NCBI RefSeq assembly: GCF_001427125.1
Contig: NZ_LMGK01000012.1
Coordinates: 117,430 to 181,429, forward strand
Length of the DNA: 64,000 nt
Origin: Pseudomonas sp. Root562
Lineage (GTDB): Bacteria > Pseudomonadota > Gammaproteobacteria > Pseudomonadales > Pseudomonadaceae
Direction of reading: 5' to 3'
This document shows, piece by piece, positions 44,445-54,257 of the stretch. The notes under the pieces are model-generated. The model made no database searches and was not told the origin of the DNA. It worked only from the letters and a program-made list of their open reading frames with translations. Position numbers and translations under genes: made by a program. Position 1 is the first letter of the stretch, and the number at the start of each line of letters is the position of its first letter.

Positions 44445-45464
44445 ATGACTGTGCAACCGCACCCCGCACTGGCCTCACCGCCCTCCTTCACCCCCGCCTT
44501 CGGCATCGGCAACCCGCACCTGCAAACCTTGTGGGGGCCGCTGTGGCGTAAAACCGTGCACATCGACCGCGACCGCGAACGCCTGTGGCTCGAAGACGGT
44601 GATTTTCTCGATCTCGACTGGTACGGCCCGCACAGCGCCGAAGCGCCGTTGGTGCTGGTACTGCACGGGCTGACCGGTTCATCGAATTCGCCCTACGTGG
44701 CCGGCATGCAAAAAGCCTTGGCTGATCGGGGCTGGGCCAGCGTCGCGCTGAACTGGCGCGGCTGCTCGGGCGAACCCAATCTATTGCCGCGCAGCTACCA
44801 TTCCGGCGCCAGCGAAGATCTGGCCGAAACCATCAAACATCTGCGGGCCAAGCGGCCACTCGCGCCGCTCTATGCGGTCGGTTATTCCCTGGGTGGCAAT
44901 GTCCTGCTCAAGCACCTGGGTGAAACCGGCAGTGACAGCGGCGTACTTGGCGCGGTGGCCGTGTCAGTGCCGTTCCGACTGGACCAGTGCGCCGACCGGA
45001 TCGGCCAGGGTTTTTCCAAGGTCTACCAGGCGCACTTCATGCGCGAAATGCTGGCCTACATCAAGAACAAGCAGCGCCAGTTCCAGCATGACGGCCGGGA
45101 AGACGGCCTGGCGGCACTGGCCGCGCTCGGTTCATTGGAAAACATGCGCACGTTCTGGGATTTCGACGGCCGGGTGACCGCGCCACTGAACGGTTTCGTG
45201 GATGCCGAGGATTACTACCGCCGCGCATCGAGTCGCTACTTTCTCGGGGAGATTCGCACACCGACCCTGATTATTCAGGCGGCCGACGATCCCTTCGTCT
45301 TCCCCCACAGCCTGCCGCAAACCGATGAGTTATCGGCCTGTACGCAATTCGAACTGCAGGCCAAGGGCGGACACGTCGGGTTCGTCGACGGCTCGGTCAG
45401 GCAACCGGGTTACTACCTGGAACGACGCATCCCCCAGTGGCTGGCCAACGCAGGCCGGGCGTAG
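44445..45464 (+). CDS. yheT: Alpha/beta hydrolase, YheT family
   Basis: A 339-residue serine hydrolase of the YheT/EMB8 group (UPF0017). PAFGIGNPHLQTLWGPL is the family start, the oxyanion region is VLVLHGLTGSSNSPYV near residue 70, the nucleophile elbow GYSLGGNVLLKHLG near 147, the acid in QAADDPFVFP near 285, and His in GGHVGFVDG near 307. The natural substrate is unknown; related proteins act on short esters or lipids. Single gene, converging on the sulfurtransferase gene. Confidence 0.9.
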   Translation: MTVQPHPALASPPSFTPAFGIGNPHLQTLWGPLWRKTVHIDRDRERLWLEDGDFLDLDWYGPHSAEAPLVLVLHGLTGSSNSPYVAGMQKALADRGWASVALNWRGCSGEPNLLPRSYHSGASEDLAETIKHLRAKRPLAPLYAVGYSLGGNVLLKHLGETGSDSGVLGAVAVSVPFRLDQCADRIGQGFSKVYQAHFMREMLAYIKNKQRQFQHDGREDGLAALAALGSLENMRTFWDFDGRVTAPLNGFVDAEDYYRRASSRYFLGEIRTPTLIIQAADDPFVFPHSLPQTDELSACTQFELQAKGGHVGFVDGSVRQPGYYLERRIPQWLANAGRA

Positions 45465-45504
45465 GCATACGAAGGGGGCTGCGAGCGTATCGATGCTTTG
45501 TTCT

Positions 45505-46359
45505 TCACTCGCCTACTGCGATACCCCGCGCAGGATCATTGATCCACTCGCTCCAAGAACCGGCGTACAAAGCACCCAGCGGATACCCCGCCAGGCACAA
45601 TGCGAACAGGTTATGGCAAGCCGTCACGCCGGAACCGCAGTACGCCACCAGATCGTTCGGCGAACGGTCTGCAAGTTTTGCGGCGAAGCGCTGCTTGAGC
45701 TGATCAGCCGGCAGAAACCGCCCATCCGCGCCGAGGTTGTCGGTAAACGCCGCACATTGTGCACCGGGAATGTGCCCGGCGACCGGATCGATCGGTTCCA
45801 TTTCACCCTTGAAGCGCGGCAGTGCGCGGGCATCGAGCAAGGTCAATTGCGGTTGCGCGAGACGCTTTTGCAATTGTTCGGCACTGAGCAGCAACGAAGC
45901 ATCCGGGGCGCCACTGAACGTGCCGCGAGTGATCGAGGACGCATCCAGACTCAGCGGCAAACCCGCCGCGTGCCAAGCCTTTAGCCCGCCATCGAGGATG
46001 AACACGCCGTCACGCTTGCCCAGCCAGGCCAGCAACCACCAGGCGCGAGCCGCGAAGGCGCCCGGGCCGTCGTCGTACAAAACCACTTCACTGTCATTGT
46101 TGATGCCCCAGGCTTGCAGACGCTCGATCAATTCGACCGGCTCTGGCAGCGGATGACGCCCGGTCACGCCCTTGACCACTTTCCCGCTGAGGTCACGCTC
46201 GAGATCAGCAAAGCTCGACCCGTTGATGTGGCCCTCGGCATAGCTGCGCTGCCCGTAATCCGGGTCTTCAAGGGCAAAGCGACAATCGAGAATCACCAAC
46301 CCCGGCTGGTCCTTTTTCAAGTCCAGCGCTTGTGGGCTGATCAGTTGCGCGATGGGCAT
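45505..46359 (-). CDS. sseA: 3-mercaptopyruvate sulfurtransferase (two rhodanese domains)
   Basis: A 284-residue protein of two rhodanese domains: an inactive N-terminal half (VILDCRFALEDPDYGQRSYAEGHI) and a catalytic C-terminal half. The active-site cysteine is Cys241 in the loop YCGSGVTA; the CG(S/T)GVTA form marks mercaptopyruvate sulfurtransferases as against thiosulfate rhodanese. It moves sulfur from 3-mercaptopyruvate to cyanide or thiols. The adjacent TetR gene lies upstream on the same strand, 49 bases away; a functional link is not shown. Confidence 0.9.
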   Translation of the reverse strand: MPIAQLISPQALDLKKDQPGLVILDCRFALEDPDYGQRSYAEGHINGSSFADLERDLSGKVVKGVTGRHPLPEPVELIERLQAWGINNDSEVVLYDDGPGAFAARAWWLLAWLGKRDGVFILDGGLKAWHAAGLPLSLDASSITRGTFSGAPDASLLLSAEQLQKRLAQPQLTLLDARALPRFKGEMEPIDPVAGHIPGAQCAAFTDNLGADGRFLPADQLKQRFAAKLADRSPNDLVAYCGSGVTACHNLFALCLAGYPLGALYAGSWSEWINDPARGIAVGE

Positions 46360-46408
46360 AGCGGGCTCCTGTGATTAAACGCAATTCAATCCTGCTGCAC
46401 GCGCTGGC

Positions 46409-47077
46409 TCAAACCTCTTCCAGCGCCTGAGCCAACGGCACGTAAAACTCTTCGAACAAGGCGTTGACCGCTTCGCGCGCCTCATCCGTGACGAATCCGG
46501 CTTCCAGTACCAGTACCTGATACACGCCGCGCTTGATCGCCTGCTCGCTCAGATGACTGGAATTCTCCCGCGTGGTGCACAGAAAGCGCACCCAGGAAGT
46601 GAGGATGATCCAGGCATTGAGGGTCAGGGACTCGATCTGCACACGATCCATCTTCAAGATGCCAGCGGCAACGAAACCTTCGTAGATCGCCATGCCCTGA
46701 ATCACGCAGCGCTGGGAAAAGCGCCGGTAACGGGCGGCCAGTTCCGGATCGCTGTCGAGCAAATGCTCGAGGTCGCGATGCAAAAACCGGTAACCCCACA
46801 TCGCCGAGAGCAACTCTTTGAGATAGAAGCGCTTGTCTTCCACCGTCGCGGCGCGGCCCTGTGGCGGGCGCAGAAAGCTGTCCACCAGGGTTTCGTACTC
46901 GCTGAACAGCACGGCGATGATCGCCTGCTTGTTCGGGAAGTGGTAGTACAGGTTGCCCGGGGAAATCTCCATGTGGGCAGCAATGTGGTTGGTGCTGATG
47001 CTGCGCTCGCCCTGTTGATTGAACAGCTCCAGGCTGTTCTGCACGATGCGCTCGCTGGTTTTGATCCGTGGGGCCAT
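46409..47077 (-). CDS. TetR family transcriptional regulator
   Basis: A 222-residue regulator with an N-terminal TetR DNA-binding domain: helix-turn-helix SISTNHIAAHMEISPGNLYYHFPNKQAII, about residues 26-54. The C-terminal ligand domain has many aromatic and charged residues. It is divergent from the aldehyde dehydrogenase gene, with a 28-base perfect inverted repeat (47167-47194) between them, so it probably represses the dehydrogenase cluster and perhaps itself. The inducer is unknown. Confidence 0.92.
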   Translation of the reverse strand: MAPRIKTSERIVQNSLELFNQQGERSISTNHIAAHMEISPGNLYYHFPNKQAIIAVLFSEYETLVDSFLRPPQGRAATVEDKRFYLKELLSAMWGYRFLHRDLEHLLDSDPELAARYRRFSQRCVIQGMAIYEGFVAAGILKMDRVQIESLTLNAWIILTSWVRFLCTTRENSSHLSEQAIKRGVYQVLVLEAGFVTDEAREAVNALFEEFYVPLAQALEEV

Positions 47078-47166
47078 GGCTTGAGCTTTAATTCAGAGTG
47101 CGTTGATGGGCATCTTACGACCTATCCGCAAGCGGATGGAACATCACTGCGCGACGAAGGCATTTG

Positions 47167-47194
47167 ACTTTTTAGAGCATAGACTCTAAAAAGT
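47167..47194. promoter_or_regulatory. Candidate operator: 28-base inverted repeat
   Basis: ACTTTTTAGAG (47167-47177) and CTCTAAAAAGT (47184-47194) are perfect complements around a 6-base spacer. The site lies 89 bases before the tetR start and 29 bases before the dehydrogenase start, where a TetR dimer or dimer pair would block the rightward promoter. Confidence 0.75.
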
Positions 47195-47223
47195 GCCTCA
47201 TTAGAATAAATCCGGAGCCGACC

Positions 47224-48654
47224 ATGACTGCTGAAATTTCCTACCTGCAAAACCTACAGCAGCCTCTGGACGAGCTTCAGGCGCTGTTCGAAGCACAACG
47301 TGCGGCGTATGCCGCCAACCCGATGCCCCCTGCCGCCCAGCGCCAACAGTGGCTCAAGGCATTGCGCGACTTGCTGAACAGCGAGCGTCAGGCCTTGATT
47401 GACGCGATCAGTCAGGACTTCAGCCATCGCAGCGCCGATGAGACCCTGCTCGCTGAATTGATGCCCAGCCTGCACGGCATCCATTACGCCAGCCAGCACC
47501 TCAAAGGCTGGATGCGTGCGTCGCGGCGCAAGGTCGGCGTTGCCTTTCAACCAGCCTCGGCCAAAGTGGTTTATCAGCCGCTGGGCGTGGTCGGGGTGAT
47601 CGTGCCGTGGAATTACCCGTTGTACCTGGCGATCGGCCCGATGGTGGGTGCGCTGTCGGCGGGTAACCGGGTGATGCTCAAGCTCAGCGAATCCACCCCG
47701 GCCACCGGTTTGCTGATGAAGCAGTTGTTGGCGCGGATCTTCCCCGAAGACCTGGTCTGCGTCGTGCTGGGCGAGGCCGATATCGGCGTGGCGTTTTCCC
47801 GCCTGCGTTTCGATCACCTGTTGTTCACTGGCGCCACCAGCATCGGTAAGCACGTGATGCGCGCGGCGGCGGAGAACCTGACACCGGTGACGCTGGAACT
47901 GGGTGGCAAGTCTCCGGCCATTGTGTCCCACGATGTGCCGCTCAAGGACGCCGCCGAACGCATCGCGTTCGGCAAGACCCTCAATGCCGGACAGACCTGC
48001 GTAGCGCCGGACTACGTGCTGGTGCCGGAGGATCGTGTCGGTGGCTTCGTTGAAGCCTATCGCTCGGCTGTGCGCGGGTTTTATCCGACGCTGACTGACA
48101 ACCCGGACTACACGGCAATCATCAATGATCGACAACTGGCTCGGCTCAATGGCTACGTCAGCGATGCCACCAGCAAGGGTGCGTTGCTGATTCCTCTGTT
48201 CGAGCAAAGCCAGGGCCGTCGCATGGGCCATAGCCTGTTGCTCAACGTCAGCGATGACATGATCGTGATGCAGGACGAAATCTTCGGCCCGCTGCTGCCG
48301 ATCGTCCCGTATCGGGATCTCGATCAGGCGTTTGCCTACATCAACCAACGCCCTCGCCCGCTGGCGCTGTATTACTTCGGCTACGACAAGCGCGAGCAAA
48401 ACCGCGTGCTGCACGAGACCCACTCCGGTGGCGTGTGCCTCAACGACACGCTGCTGCATGTGGCTCAGGATGACATGCCTTTCGGCGGCATCGGTGCTTC
48501 GGGCATGGGTCACTACCACGGGCACGAAGGCTTCCTCACCTTCAGCAAGGCCAAGGGTGTGCTGATCAAACAGCGCTTCAACGCGGCGAAACTGATCTAT
48601 CCGCCGTACGGTAAATCCATTCAGAAACTGATCCAGAAGCTGTTTATTCGCTAA
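47224..48654 (+). CDS. calB: Coniferyl aldehyde dehydrogenase-type enzyme
   Basis: A 476-residue NAD(P)-dependent aldehyde dehydrogenase. Catalytic Glu225 is in VTLELGGKSP and Cys259 in NAGQTCVAPDYVL; the coenzyme-binding PWNYPLYLAIGPMVGALSAGN is near 127. QDEIFGPLLPIVPY and PFGGIGASGMGHYHGHEGF are typical of the CalB/fatty aldehyde dehydrogenase group. Annotators often call this coniferyl aldehyde dehydrogenase; the true substrate could be another aromatic or long-chain aldehyde. First gene of a three-gene cluster under the TetR gene. Confidence 0.88.
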   Translation: MTAEISYLQNLQQPLDELQALFEAQRAAYAANPMPPAAQRQQWLKALRDLLNSERQALIDAISQDFSHRSADETLLAELMPSLHGIHYASQHLKGWMRASRRKVGVAFQPASAKVVYQPLGVVGVIVPWNYPLYLAIGPMVGALSAGNRVMLKLSESTPATGLLMKQLLARIFPEDLVCVVLGEADIGVAFSRLRFDHLLFTGATSIGKHVMRAAAENLTPVTLELGGKSPAIVSHDVPLKDAAERIAFGKTLNAGQTCVAPDYVLVPEDRVGGFVEAYRSAVRGFYPTLTDNPDYTAIINDRQLARLNGYVSDATSKGALLIPLFEQSQGRRMGHSLLLNVSDDMIVMQDEIFGPLLPIVPYRDLDQAFAYINQRPRPLALYYFGYDKREQNRVLHETHSGGVCLNDTLLHVAQDDMPFGGIGASGMGHYHGHEGFLTFSKAKGVLIKQRFNAAKLIYPPYGKSIQKLIQKLFIR

Positions 48655-48682
48655 CGATCGTCACCCTCGGGTAATAACAATA

Positions 48683-49228
48683 ATGAACCCAAGCCTGTCC
48701 GATACTCCCGCGCTGTCACGGCGCGGCCTGCTCAAGTTCAGCCTCGGCGCCAGCGCCTTTCTCGCCACCGCCGGATTGGGTGCCAGCCTCACTGGCTGCT
48801 CTTCGGGTGCACCGCAAAGCGGTTTCGCGGCGTTACGCAGTGGCGATCTGTTGTTTCTGCGGGCCTTGCTTCCGGTAATGCTCGACGGTGCGGTAACTGC
48901 CGAACGCATGCCGGCTGCGGTCGATGGCACTTTGAAAAGTCTGGACTACAACCTCGATCACTTGTCGCCGCAAATGCTCAAGCTGACCCGGCAACTGTTC
49001 GATGTGCTGGGCATGGCTGTCACACGCGGTCCGTTGACCGGGATCTGGGGCAGCTGGGAAAACGCCAGCGCCGACGATATCCGGCACTTCCTCGATCGCT
49101 GGGAAAACAGCTCGCTGAACTTGCTGCGCATGGGACACAGCTCTTTGCTGCAACTGGTGATGATGGCCTGGTACGGCCGCCAGGAATCGTGGGCGCATTG
49201 CGGCTATCCCGGACCGCCGACGGTTTGA
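48683..49228 (+). CDS. Tat-exported lipoprotein, likely small partner of the GMC oxidoreductase
   Basis: A 181-residue protein with a twin-arginine signal (LSRRGLLKFSLGASAFLATAG) that ends in a lipobox, LTGC at about residues 36-39, so it should be exported folded and anchored by lipid. The mature part is mostly helical (SGDLLFLRALLPVMLDG...) and resembles the small subunits of gluconate 2-dehydrogenase-like enzymes. It probably carries the next gene product across the membrane, since that lacks a signal of its own. Inference from context, 28 bases after the ALDH gene. Confidence 0.8.
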   Translation: MNPSLSDTPALSRRGLLKFSLGASAFLATAGLGASLTGCSSGAPQSGFAALRSGDLLFLRALLPVMLDGAVTAERMPAAVDGTLKSLDYNLDHLSPQMLKLTRQLFDVLGMAVTRGPLTGIWGSWENASADDIRHFLDRWENSSLNLLRMGHSSLLQLVMMAWYGRQESWAHCGYPGPPTV

Positions 49229-49243
49229 AAACCGTATCGAGCC

Positions 49244-49267
49244 TTTCGCGGGCAAGCCTCGCTCCTG
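49244..49267. repeat. Single REP unit between the Tat and GMC genes
   Basis: TTCGCGGGCAAGCCTCGCTC followed by diverged CTGC, matching one arm of the REPIN at 51918-51980. No second arm is visible, so this is a solitary REP inside an operon. Confidence 0.75.
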
Positions 49268-49326
49268 CTGCAGCGAAGGCGTCATCTGCCTCACCAAAAT
49301 ATCCAGAACAATAAGAGAACCCGAAG

Positions 49327-50922
49327 ATGCCCGTACCCGATCCGTTCCGCGAAGGCATGGCCCGTGGCTGGAAAACCCATAACGGTTCGCAACTGAGCCA
49401 GGACCTGACCCTCGAAGCGGATGTGGCGATCATCGGCAGCGGTGCCGGTGGCGGCACCACCGCCGAAATCCTCAGCGCAGCCGGCTACAAAGTGCTGCTG
49501 ATCGAGGAAGGTCCGCTCAAGACCAGCAGCGACTTCAAGCTGCTCGAAGACCAGGCCTACGCCAGTCTCTATCAGGAAGGCATCGGGCGCATGAGCAAGG
49601 ATGGCGCGATCACCATCCTTCAGGGCCGGGCGGTAGGCGGCACCACGCTGATCAACTGGACTTCCAGTTTTCGCACTCCGCAACCGACCCTGGAGCACTG
49701 GGCCAAAGAGCACAACGTCAAGGGTCACAGCCCGGCCGACATGGCGCCGTGGTTCGAAAAAATGGAGCAGCGTCTGGGCGTCGCGCCGTGGATGGTCCCG
49801 CCCAATGCCAACAACGACGTGATCCGCAAAGGCTGCGAAAAACTCGGCTACAGCTGGCATGTCATCCCGCGCAACGTGCGCGGCTGCTGGAACCTCGGCT
49901 ATTGCGGCATGGGCTGCCCGACCAACGCCAAGCAATCGATGATGGTCACGACCATTCCAGCGACCCTGGAAAAGGGCGGCGAGTTGCTTTACCTGGCCCG
50001 CGCCGAAAAACTCGTCATCAGCGGCGACAAAGTCACCGGCCTGCATTGCGTGGCGATGGACGAGCGCTGCGTCGAACCCACCGGTCGCAAGATCACGGTC
50101 AAGGCGCGGCATTACGTGCTGGCCGGCGGTGGCATCAACTCACCAGGCTTGTTGATGCGTTCCGGAGCGCCTGATCCGCACGAACGCTTGGGCAAACGCA
50201 CGTTCCTGCATCCGGTGAACATGTCCGCTGCGTTGTTCGACGAGGTCGTCAACCCGTTCTATGGCGCGCCGCAGTCCATTTATTCCGATCATTTCCAATG
50301 GCAGAACGGCACTACCGGCCCCATGGCCTACAAACTGGAAGTTCCACCGCTACACCCGGCGCTGGCCGCGACATTACTCGGGGGCTTTGGCGAAGAAAAC
50401 GCCGGGCACATGACCAACCTGCCGCACACCCACGCCATGCTGGCACTGCTGCGCGACGGTTTTCACCCGGACAGCCAGGGTGGCAACGTCGAATTACGCA
50501 GCGACGACACGCCAGTACTCGATTACCAAATCTCGCCTTATACCTGGGACGGGTTGCGCCGGGCATTCCACACGATGGCCGAGATCCAGTTCGCCGGCGG
50601 CGCCCGGGCGGTGATGCCGATGCACGCCGACGCGCGCTACGTCAAAACCCTCGCCGAGGCACGGGCACTGATTGACGGTCTAAGCCTGGAGTTGTACCGC
50701 ACCCGTTTGGGCAGCGCGCACGTGATGGGGGGTTGCGCGATGGGCGAAGATCCGAAGAATGCCGTGACCGACAGCCTCGGCCGGCACCATCAATTGGCCA
50801 ATCTATCGATTCATGACGGCTCGCTATTCCCTACCAGCATTGGCGCAAACCCGCAGTTGTCGGTCTACGGCCTGACGGCGCAACTGGCGACTTCTCTGGC
50901 CGAACGTTTAAAAAATCCGTGA
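49327..50922 (+). CDS. GMC family oxidoreductase (FAD-dependent)
   Basis: A 531-residue glucose-methanol-choline oxidoreductase. The FAD-binding site is VAIIGSGAGGGTTAEILSAAGYKVLLIEEG at about 36-65; GRAVGGTTLINWT is the second GMC motif, and the C-terminal active-site region is SAHVMGGCAMGEDPKNAV then SIGANPQLSVYGL. A conserved CGMGCPTNAKQSMM segment is typical of the membrane-dehydrogenase subgroup. It has no signal peptide. It probably oxidises an alcohol that the ALDH gene product takes further. Substrate unknown. Confidence 0.9.
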   Translation: MPVPDPFREGMARGWKTHNGSQLSQDLTLEADVAIIGSGAGGGTTAEILSAAGYKVLLIEEGPLKTSSDFKLLEDQAYASLYQEGIGRMSKDGAITILQGRAVGGTTLINWTSSFRTPQPTLEHWAKEHNVKGHSPADMAPWFEKMEQRLGVAPWMVPPNANNDVIRKGCEKLGYSWHVIPRNVRGCWNLGYCGMGCPTNAKQSMMVTTIPATLEKGGELLYLARAEKLVISGDKVTGLHCVAMDERCVEPTGRKITVKARHYVLAGGGINSPGLLMRSGAPDPHERLGKRTFLHPVNMSAALFDEVVNPFYGAPQSIYSDHFQWQNGTTGPMAYKLEVPPLHPALAATLLGGFGEENAGHMTNLPHTHAMLALLRDGFHPDSQGGNVELRSDDTPVLDYQISPYTWDGLRRAFHTMAEIQFAGGARAVMPMHADARYVKTLAEARALIDGLSLELYRTRLGSAHVMGGCAMGEDPKNAVTDSLGRHHQLANLSIHDGSLFPTSIGANPQLSVYGLTAQLATSLAERLKNP

Positions 50923-50950
50923 AAAAAGCGATTATTCGCATCGTCTATAG

Positions 50951-51517
<567 letters not shown>

Positions 51518-51601
51518 GAGCTGCCGCGGGCTGCGATCTTTTGCACTTGATCGCGCTTGCGTGCACTGCGCACGCCAATGCGGCACAATTACGCGCATTG
51601 A

Positions 51602-51892
<291 letters not shown>

Positions 51893-51917
51893 GACATTTG
51901 GCGTCTTTCAGGACGCC

Positions 51918-51980
51918 TTCGCGGGCAAGCCTCGCTCCTACAGTCGTGTGATCGTTGTAGGAGCGAGGCTTGCCCGCGAA
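51918..51980. repeat. REPIN, GCGAGGCTTGCCCGC type
   Basis: TTCGCGGGCAAGCCTCGCTC... (51918-51943) and TTGTAGGAGCGAGGCTTGCC... (51955-51980) flank an 11-base loop. It separates the ferredoxin gene from the convergent small membrane protein gene. Confidence 0.9.
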
Positions 51981-51993
51981 GCTTTTCAGGGCC

Positions 51994-52314
51994 TCACTCC
52001 TGCCGCTCAAACCCTTCCCCGATACACCCCAGGCACCGCACGAACGCCGCTTTCGCCGGGTCCACCACCAACGCCTGCCCCGCATCGCCTACTCCGCCGC
52101 CCAATGCGGTAAACGGTAGCGACACCACAAACACGCCGGCGCCGATCACAGTGGCGGCGACCAGCAAAGGCCGGGCAATCAACAGGTCGCCAATCATCGC
52201 GTATGCCGGTGGGTTCTGGATGGTGTAGAGCGGATCCCCGCTGCCGCTGCTGGCACCGGCTGATGCAACGAAGCTCAGCATCGACGCGACGGCAAGGGTT
52301 CGAAACAGGTTCAT
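51994..52314 (-). CDS. Small secreted or membrane protein of unknown function
   Basis: A 106-residue protein with a signal peptide ([21 protein letters not shown]), then a hydrophobic segment [22 protein letters not shown] (about residues 52-73) and a conserved pair of cysteines in CLGCIG near the end. I do not recognise a family with a function; similar short proteins occur beside mutM in other pseudomonads, as far as I recall. Convergent with the ferredoxin gene. Confidence 0.65.
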   Translation of the reverse strand: MNLFRTLAVASMLSFVASAGASSGSGDPLYTIQNPPAYAMIGDLLIARPLLVAATVIGAGVFVVSLPFTALGGGVGDAGQALVVDPAKAAFVRCLGCIGEGFERQE

Positions 52315-52367
52315 GACTCGGTCCTTCGGCTAGACAGTCGGAATACTGACTATAGACCGTAAGGCAC

Positions 52368-53180
52368 TCAGCTCTGGCAGCGTGGGCAAAAGACGCTGGC
52401 GCGCTGCCCGAGCTTAACTTCTCGCAACGGCGTGCCACAAACCTTGCAGGGCTCGGTACCACGGCCGTACACAAACAACTCCTGCTGGAAGTATCCCGGC
52501 TGACCATCGCCGCCAATGAAGTCTCGCAGCGTAGTGCCCCCGCGTTCGATGGCGGCGGCAAGGATGCGTTTGATCTCGATGGCCAGCTTCAGATAACGCG
52601 CCCGGGAAATGCCTTTGGCCTCTCGACGTGGGTCGATCCCGGCGGCGAACAAGGCTTCGGTCGCATAGATGTTGCCGACACCGACCACCACCGCGTTGTC
52701 CATGATGAACGGCTTGACCGCCATCGAACGGCCACGGGACAGCTGGAACAAACGCTCACCGTCGAACAGGTCGGTCAACGGCTCCGGCCCGAGGCGAATC
52801 AACAGTTCATGGTTAAGCGGGTCGAGGCTCCAGAGCATCGCGCCAAACCGACGCGGGTCGGTGTAGCGCAGGGCCAGGCCCGACTCCAGTTCGATATCCA
52901 CGTGCTCATGCTTGGCCGCCGGCAGGCCGACTTCCACCAGACGCAAATTGCCGGACATGCCCAAGTGGCTGATCAAGGTTCCGACCTCGGCATTGATCAG
53001 CAGGTACTTGGCGCGCCGCTCCACCAGCACGATCCGCTGGCCGGACAAGCGCACGTCGAGGTCCTCGGGAATCGGCCAGCGCAGGCGCCGGTCACGCACG
53101 ATCACCCGGCTGACGCGCTGGCCTTCCAGGTGCGGCGCAATGCCACGGCGGGTGGTTTCGACTTCTGGCAGTTCAGGCAT
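52368..53180 (-). CDS. mutM: Formamidopyrimidine-DNA glycosylase
   Basis: A 270-residue base excision repair enzyme that removes 8-oxoguanine and formamidopyrimidines. The N-terminal catalytic Pro2-Glu3 is exposed as [13 protein letters not shown]. The C-terminal zinc finger is [20 protein letters not shown] then CPRC. The start at 53180 must be right because Pro2 is the nucleophile; the 34-codon upstream extension is rejected. It follows the HDOD gene by 31 bases. Confidence 0.97.
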   Translation of the reverse strand: MPELPEVETTRRGIAPHLEGQRVSRVIVRDRRLRWPIPEDLDVRLSGQRIVLVERRAKYLLINAEVGTLISHLGMSGNLRLVEVGLPAAKHEHVDIELESGLALRYTDPRRFGAMLWSLDPLNHELLIRLGPEPLTDLFDGERLFQLSRGRSMAVKPFIMDNAVVVGVGNIYATEALFAAGIDPRREAKGISRARYLKLAIEIKRILAAAIERGGTTLRDFIGGDGQPGYFQQELFVYGRGTEPCKVCGTPLREVKLGQRASVFCPRCQS

Positions 53181-53211
53181 GGTGCTCTCTTGGAGGAAGA
53201 AAACCCGACAA

Positions 53212-54081
53212 TCAGCGGTGCGCGCCGAGGTCGCGAATCGTCTGCTTGAGGGTCTCGAAGTCGTAGTCCGAGAGACCGACATAATCGAGCACCAACGCCG
53301 CGATGCTGTCCCACTCGTGATCTTCGGTCTGGTTGCCCAGCACGCGATAGGAAGCGCAAATATGCTCGGCCATCTTCAGGATCGCCAGCAGGTTCTTCAG
53401 CGAACTGTTGCGCGACGATTCATCGCTGAAGATCGCCAAGGCATTGTGATGATTGGCGATGGCCGTGCTCACGTGTTCCGGCAGGCGCCAGGACTTGGCC
53501 GTGTAATAACCCACCACGGCATGGTTGGTGTTGAATTCCCGGTTCTCGGTGTCCACGACGCGGCACTCGGCCCCGGCACTGGCATAGGCCTGCTCCAGAA
53601 CGCCCATGTAGTCGGGGAAACGCTGGAGCATCAGCGGCACGCCACAGTCATGGAACAAGCCCAGGGCGTAGGCTTCATCGCCGTTCTGGATACCGATGCG
53701 CTTGGCCAGGGTCAGGCAGGTCATCGCCACGTCCTGGGCGGTGTCCCAGAAGCGGTTCAAGGTGACGATGGTATCGTCGTTCATCTCGCCCTTGATCGAC
53801 TGTGCGTTGATCAGGTTGATGATCGAGCGGCTGCCCAGCAAATTCACCGCCCGCTGGATCGAGGCAATCTTGTTGCTCAGACCGTAATACGGTGAATTGA
53901 CGATCTTCAACAGCGATCCAGAGAGGCCAGGGTCCTGGGAGATCAGCTTCGCGATCACCTCCAGATCCGGGTCGGGCATGTACTGCTCCATCTGCAGATC
54001 AACCATGATCTGCGGTTGAGCCGGCACACTGATGCCTTGCAGGGACTGCTGGATTTGTTCGGGAGTCAGCTCTTGGGACAT
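53212..54081 (-). CDS. HDOD domain protein
   Basis: A 289-residue protein with an HDOD domain (about 20-215), an output or scaffold module related to HD phosphohydrolases. The start [44 protein letters not shown] is typical. An HD-like pair is visible in [11 protein letters not shown] near 143 and IANHHNAL, but the full metal site of active HD enzymes is not clear. Such proteins often act in c-di-GMP or two-component signalling. No further domain is seen. Confidence 0.88.
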   Translation of the reverse strand: MSQELTPEQIQQSLQGISVPAQPQIMVDLQMEQYMPDPDLEVIAKLISQDPGLSGSLLKIVNSPYYGLSNKIASIQRAVNLLGSRSIINLINAQSIKGEMNDDTIVTLNRFWDTAQDVAMTCLTLAKRIGIQNGDEAYALGLFHDCGVPLMLQRFPDYMGVLEQAYASAGAECRVVDTENREFNTNHAVVGYYTAKSWRLPEHVSTAIANHHNALAIFSDESSRNSSLKNLLAILKMAEHICASYRVLGNQTEDHEWDSIAALVLDYVGLSDYDFETLKQTIRDLGAHR

Positions 54082-54225
54082 AAGTACACACTCTGGGTGA
54101 GGCGCCGATTCTAGCTTCTAAAAGTTGGATCCGACACCTTGGGCGGTCCGATCACTGAAGTTTCATCCAATCGCTGGCGGATCACCGCATGTCCATCCGT
54201 CGCGCCGTGGCCCTGCGCAACACGC

Positions 54226-54231
54226 TATACT
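54226..54231 (+). promoter_or_regulatory. Possible -10 box of rlmI
   Basis: TATACT 27 bases before the rlmI ATG at 54258, without a good -35. The short leader and lack of an upstream gene on this strand support a promoter here. Confidence 0.35.
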
Positions 54232-54257
54232 CCCGCTCTTTTTTCCGGAGCGACGAC

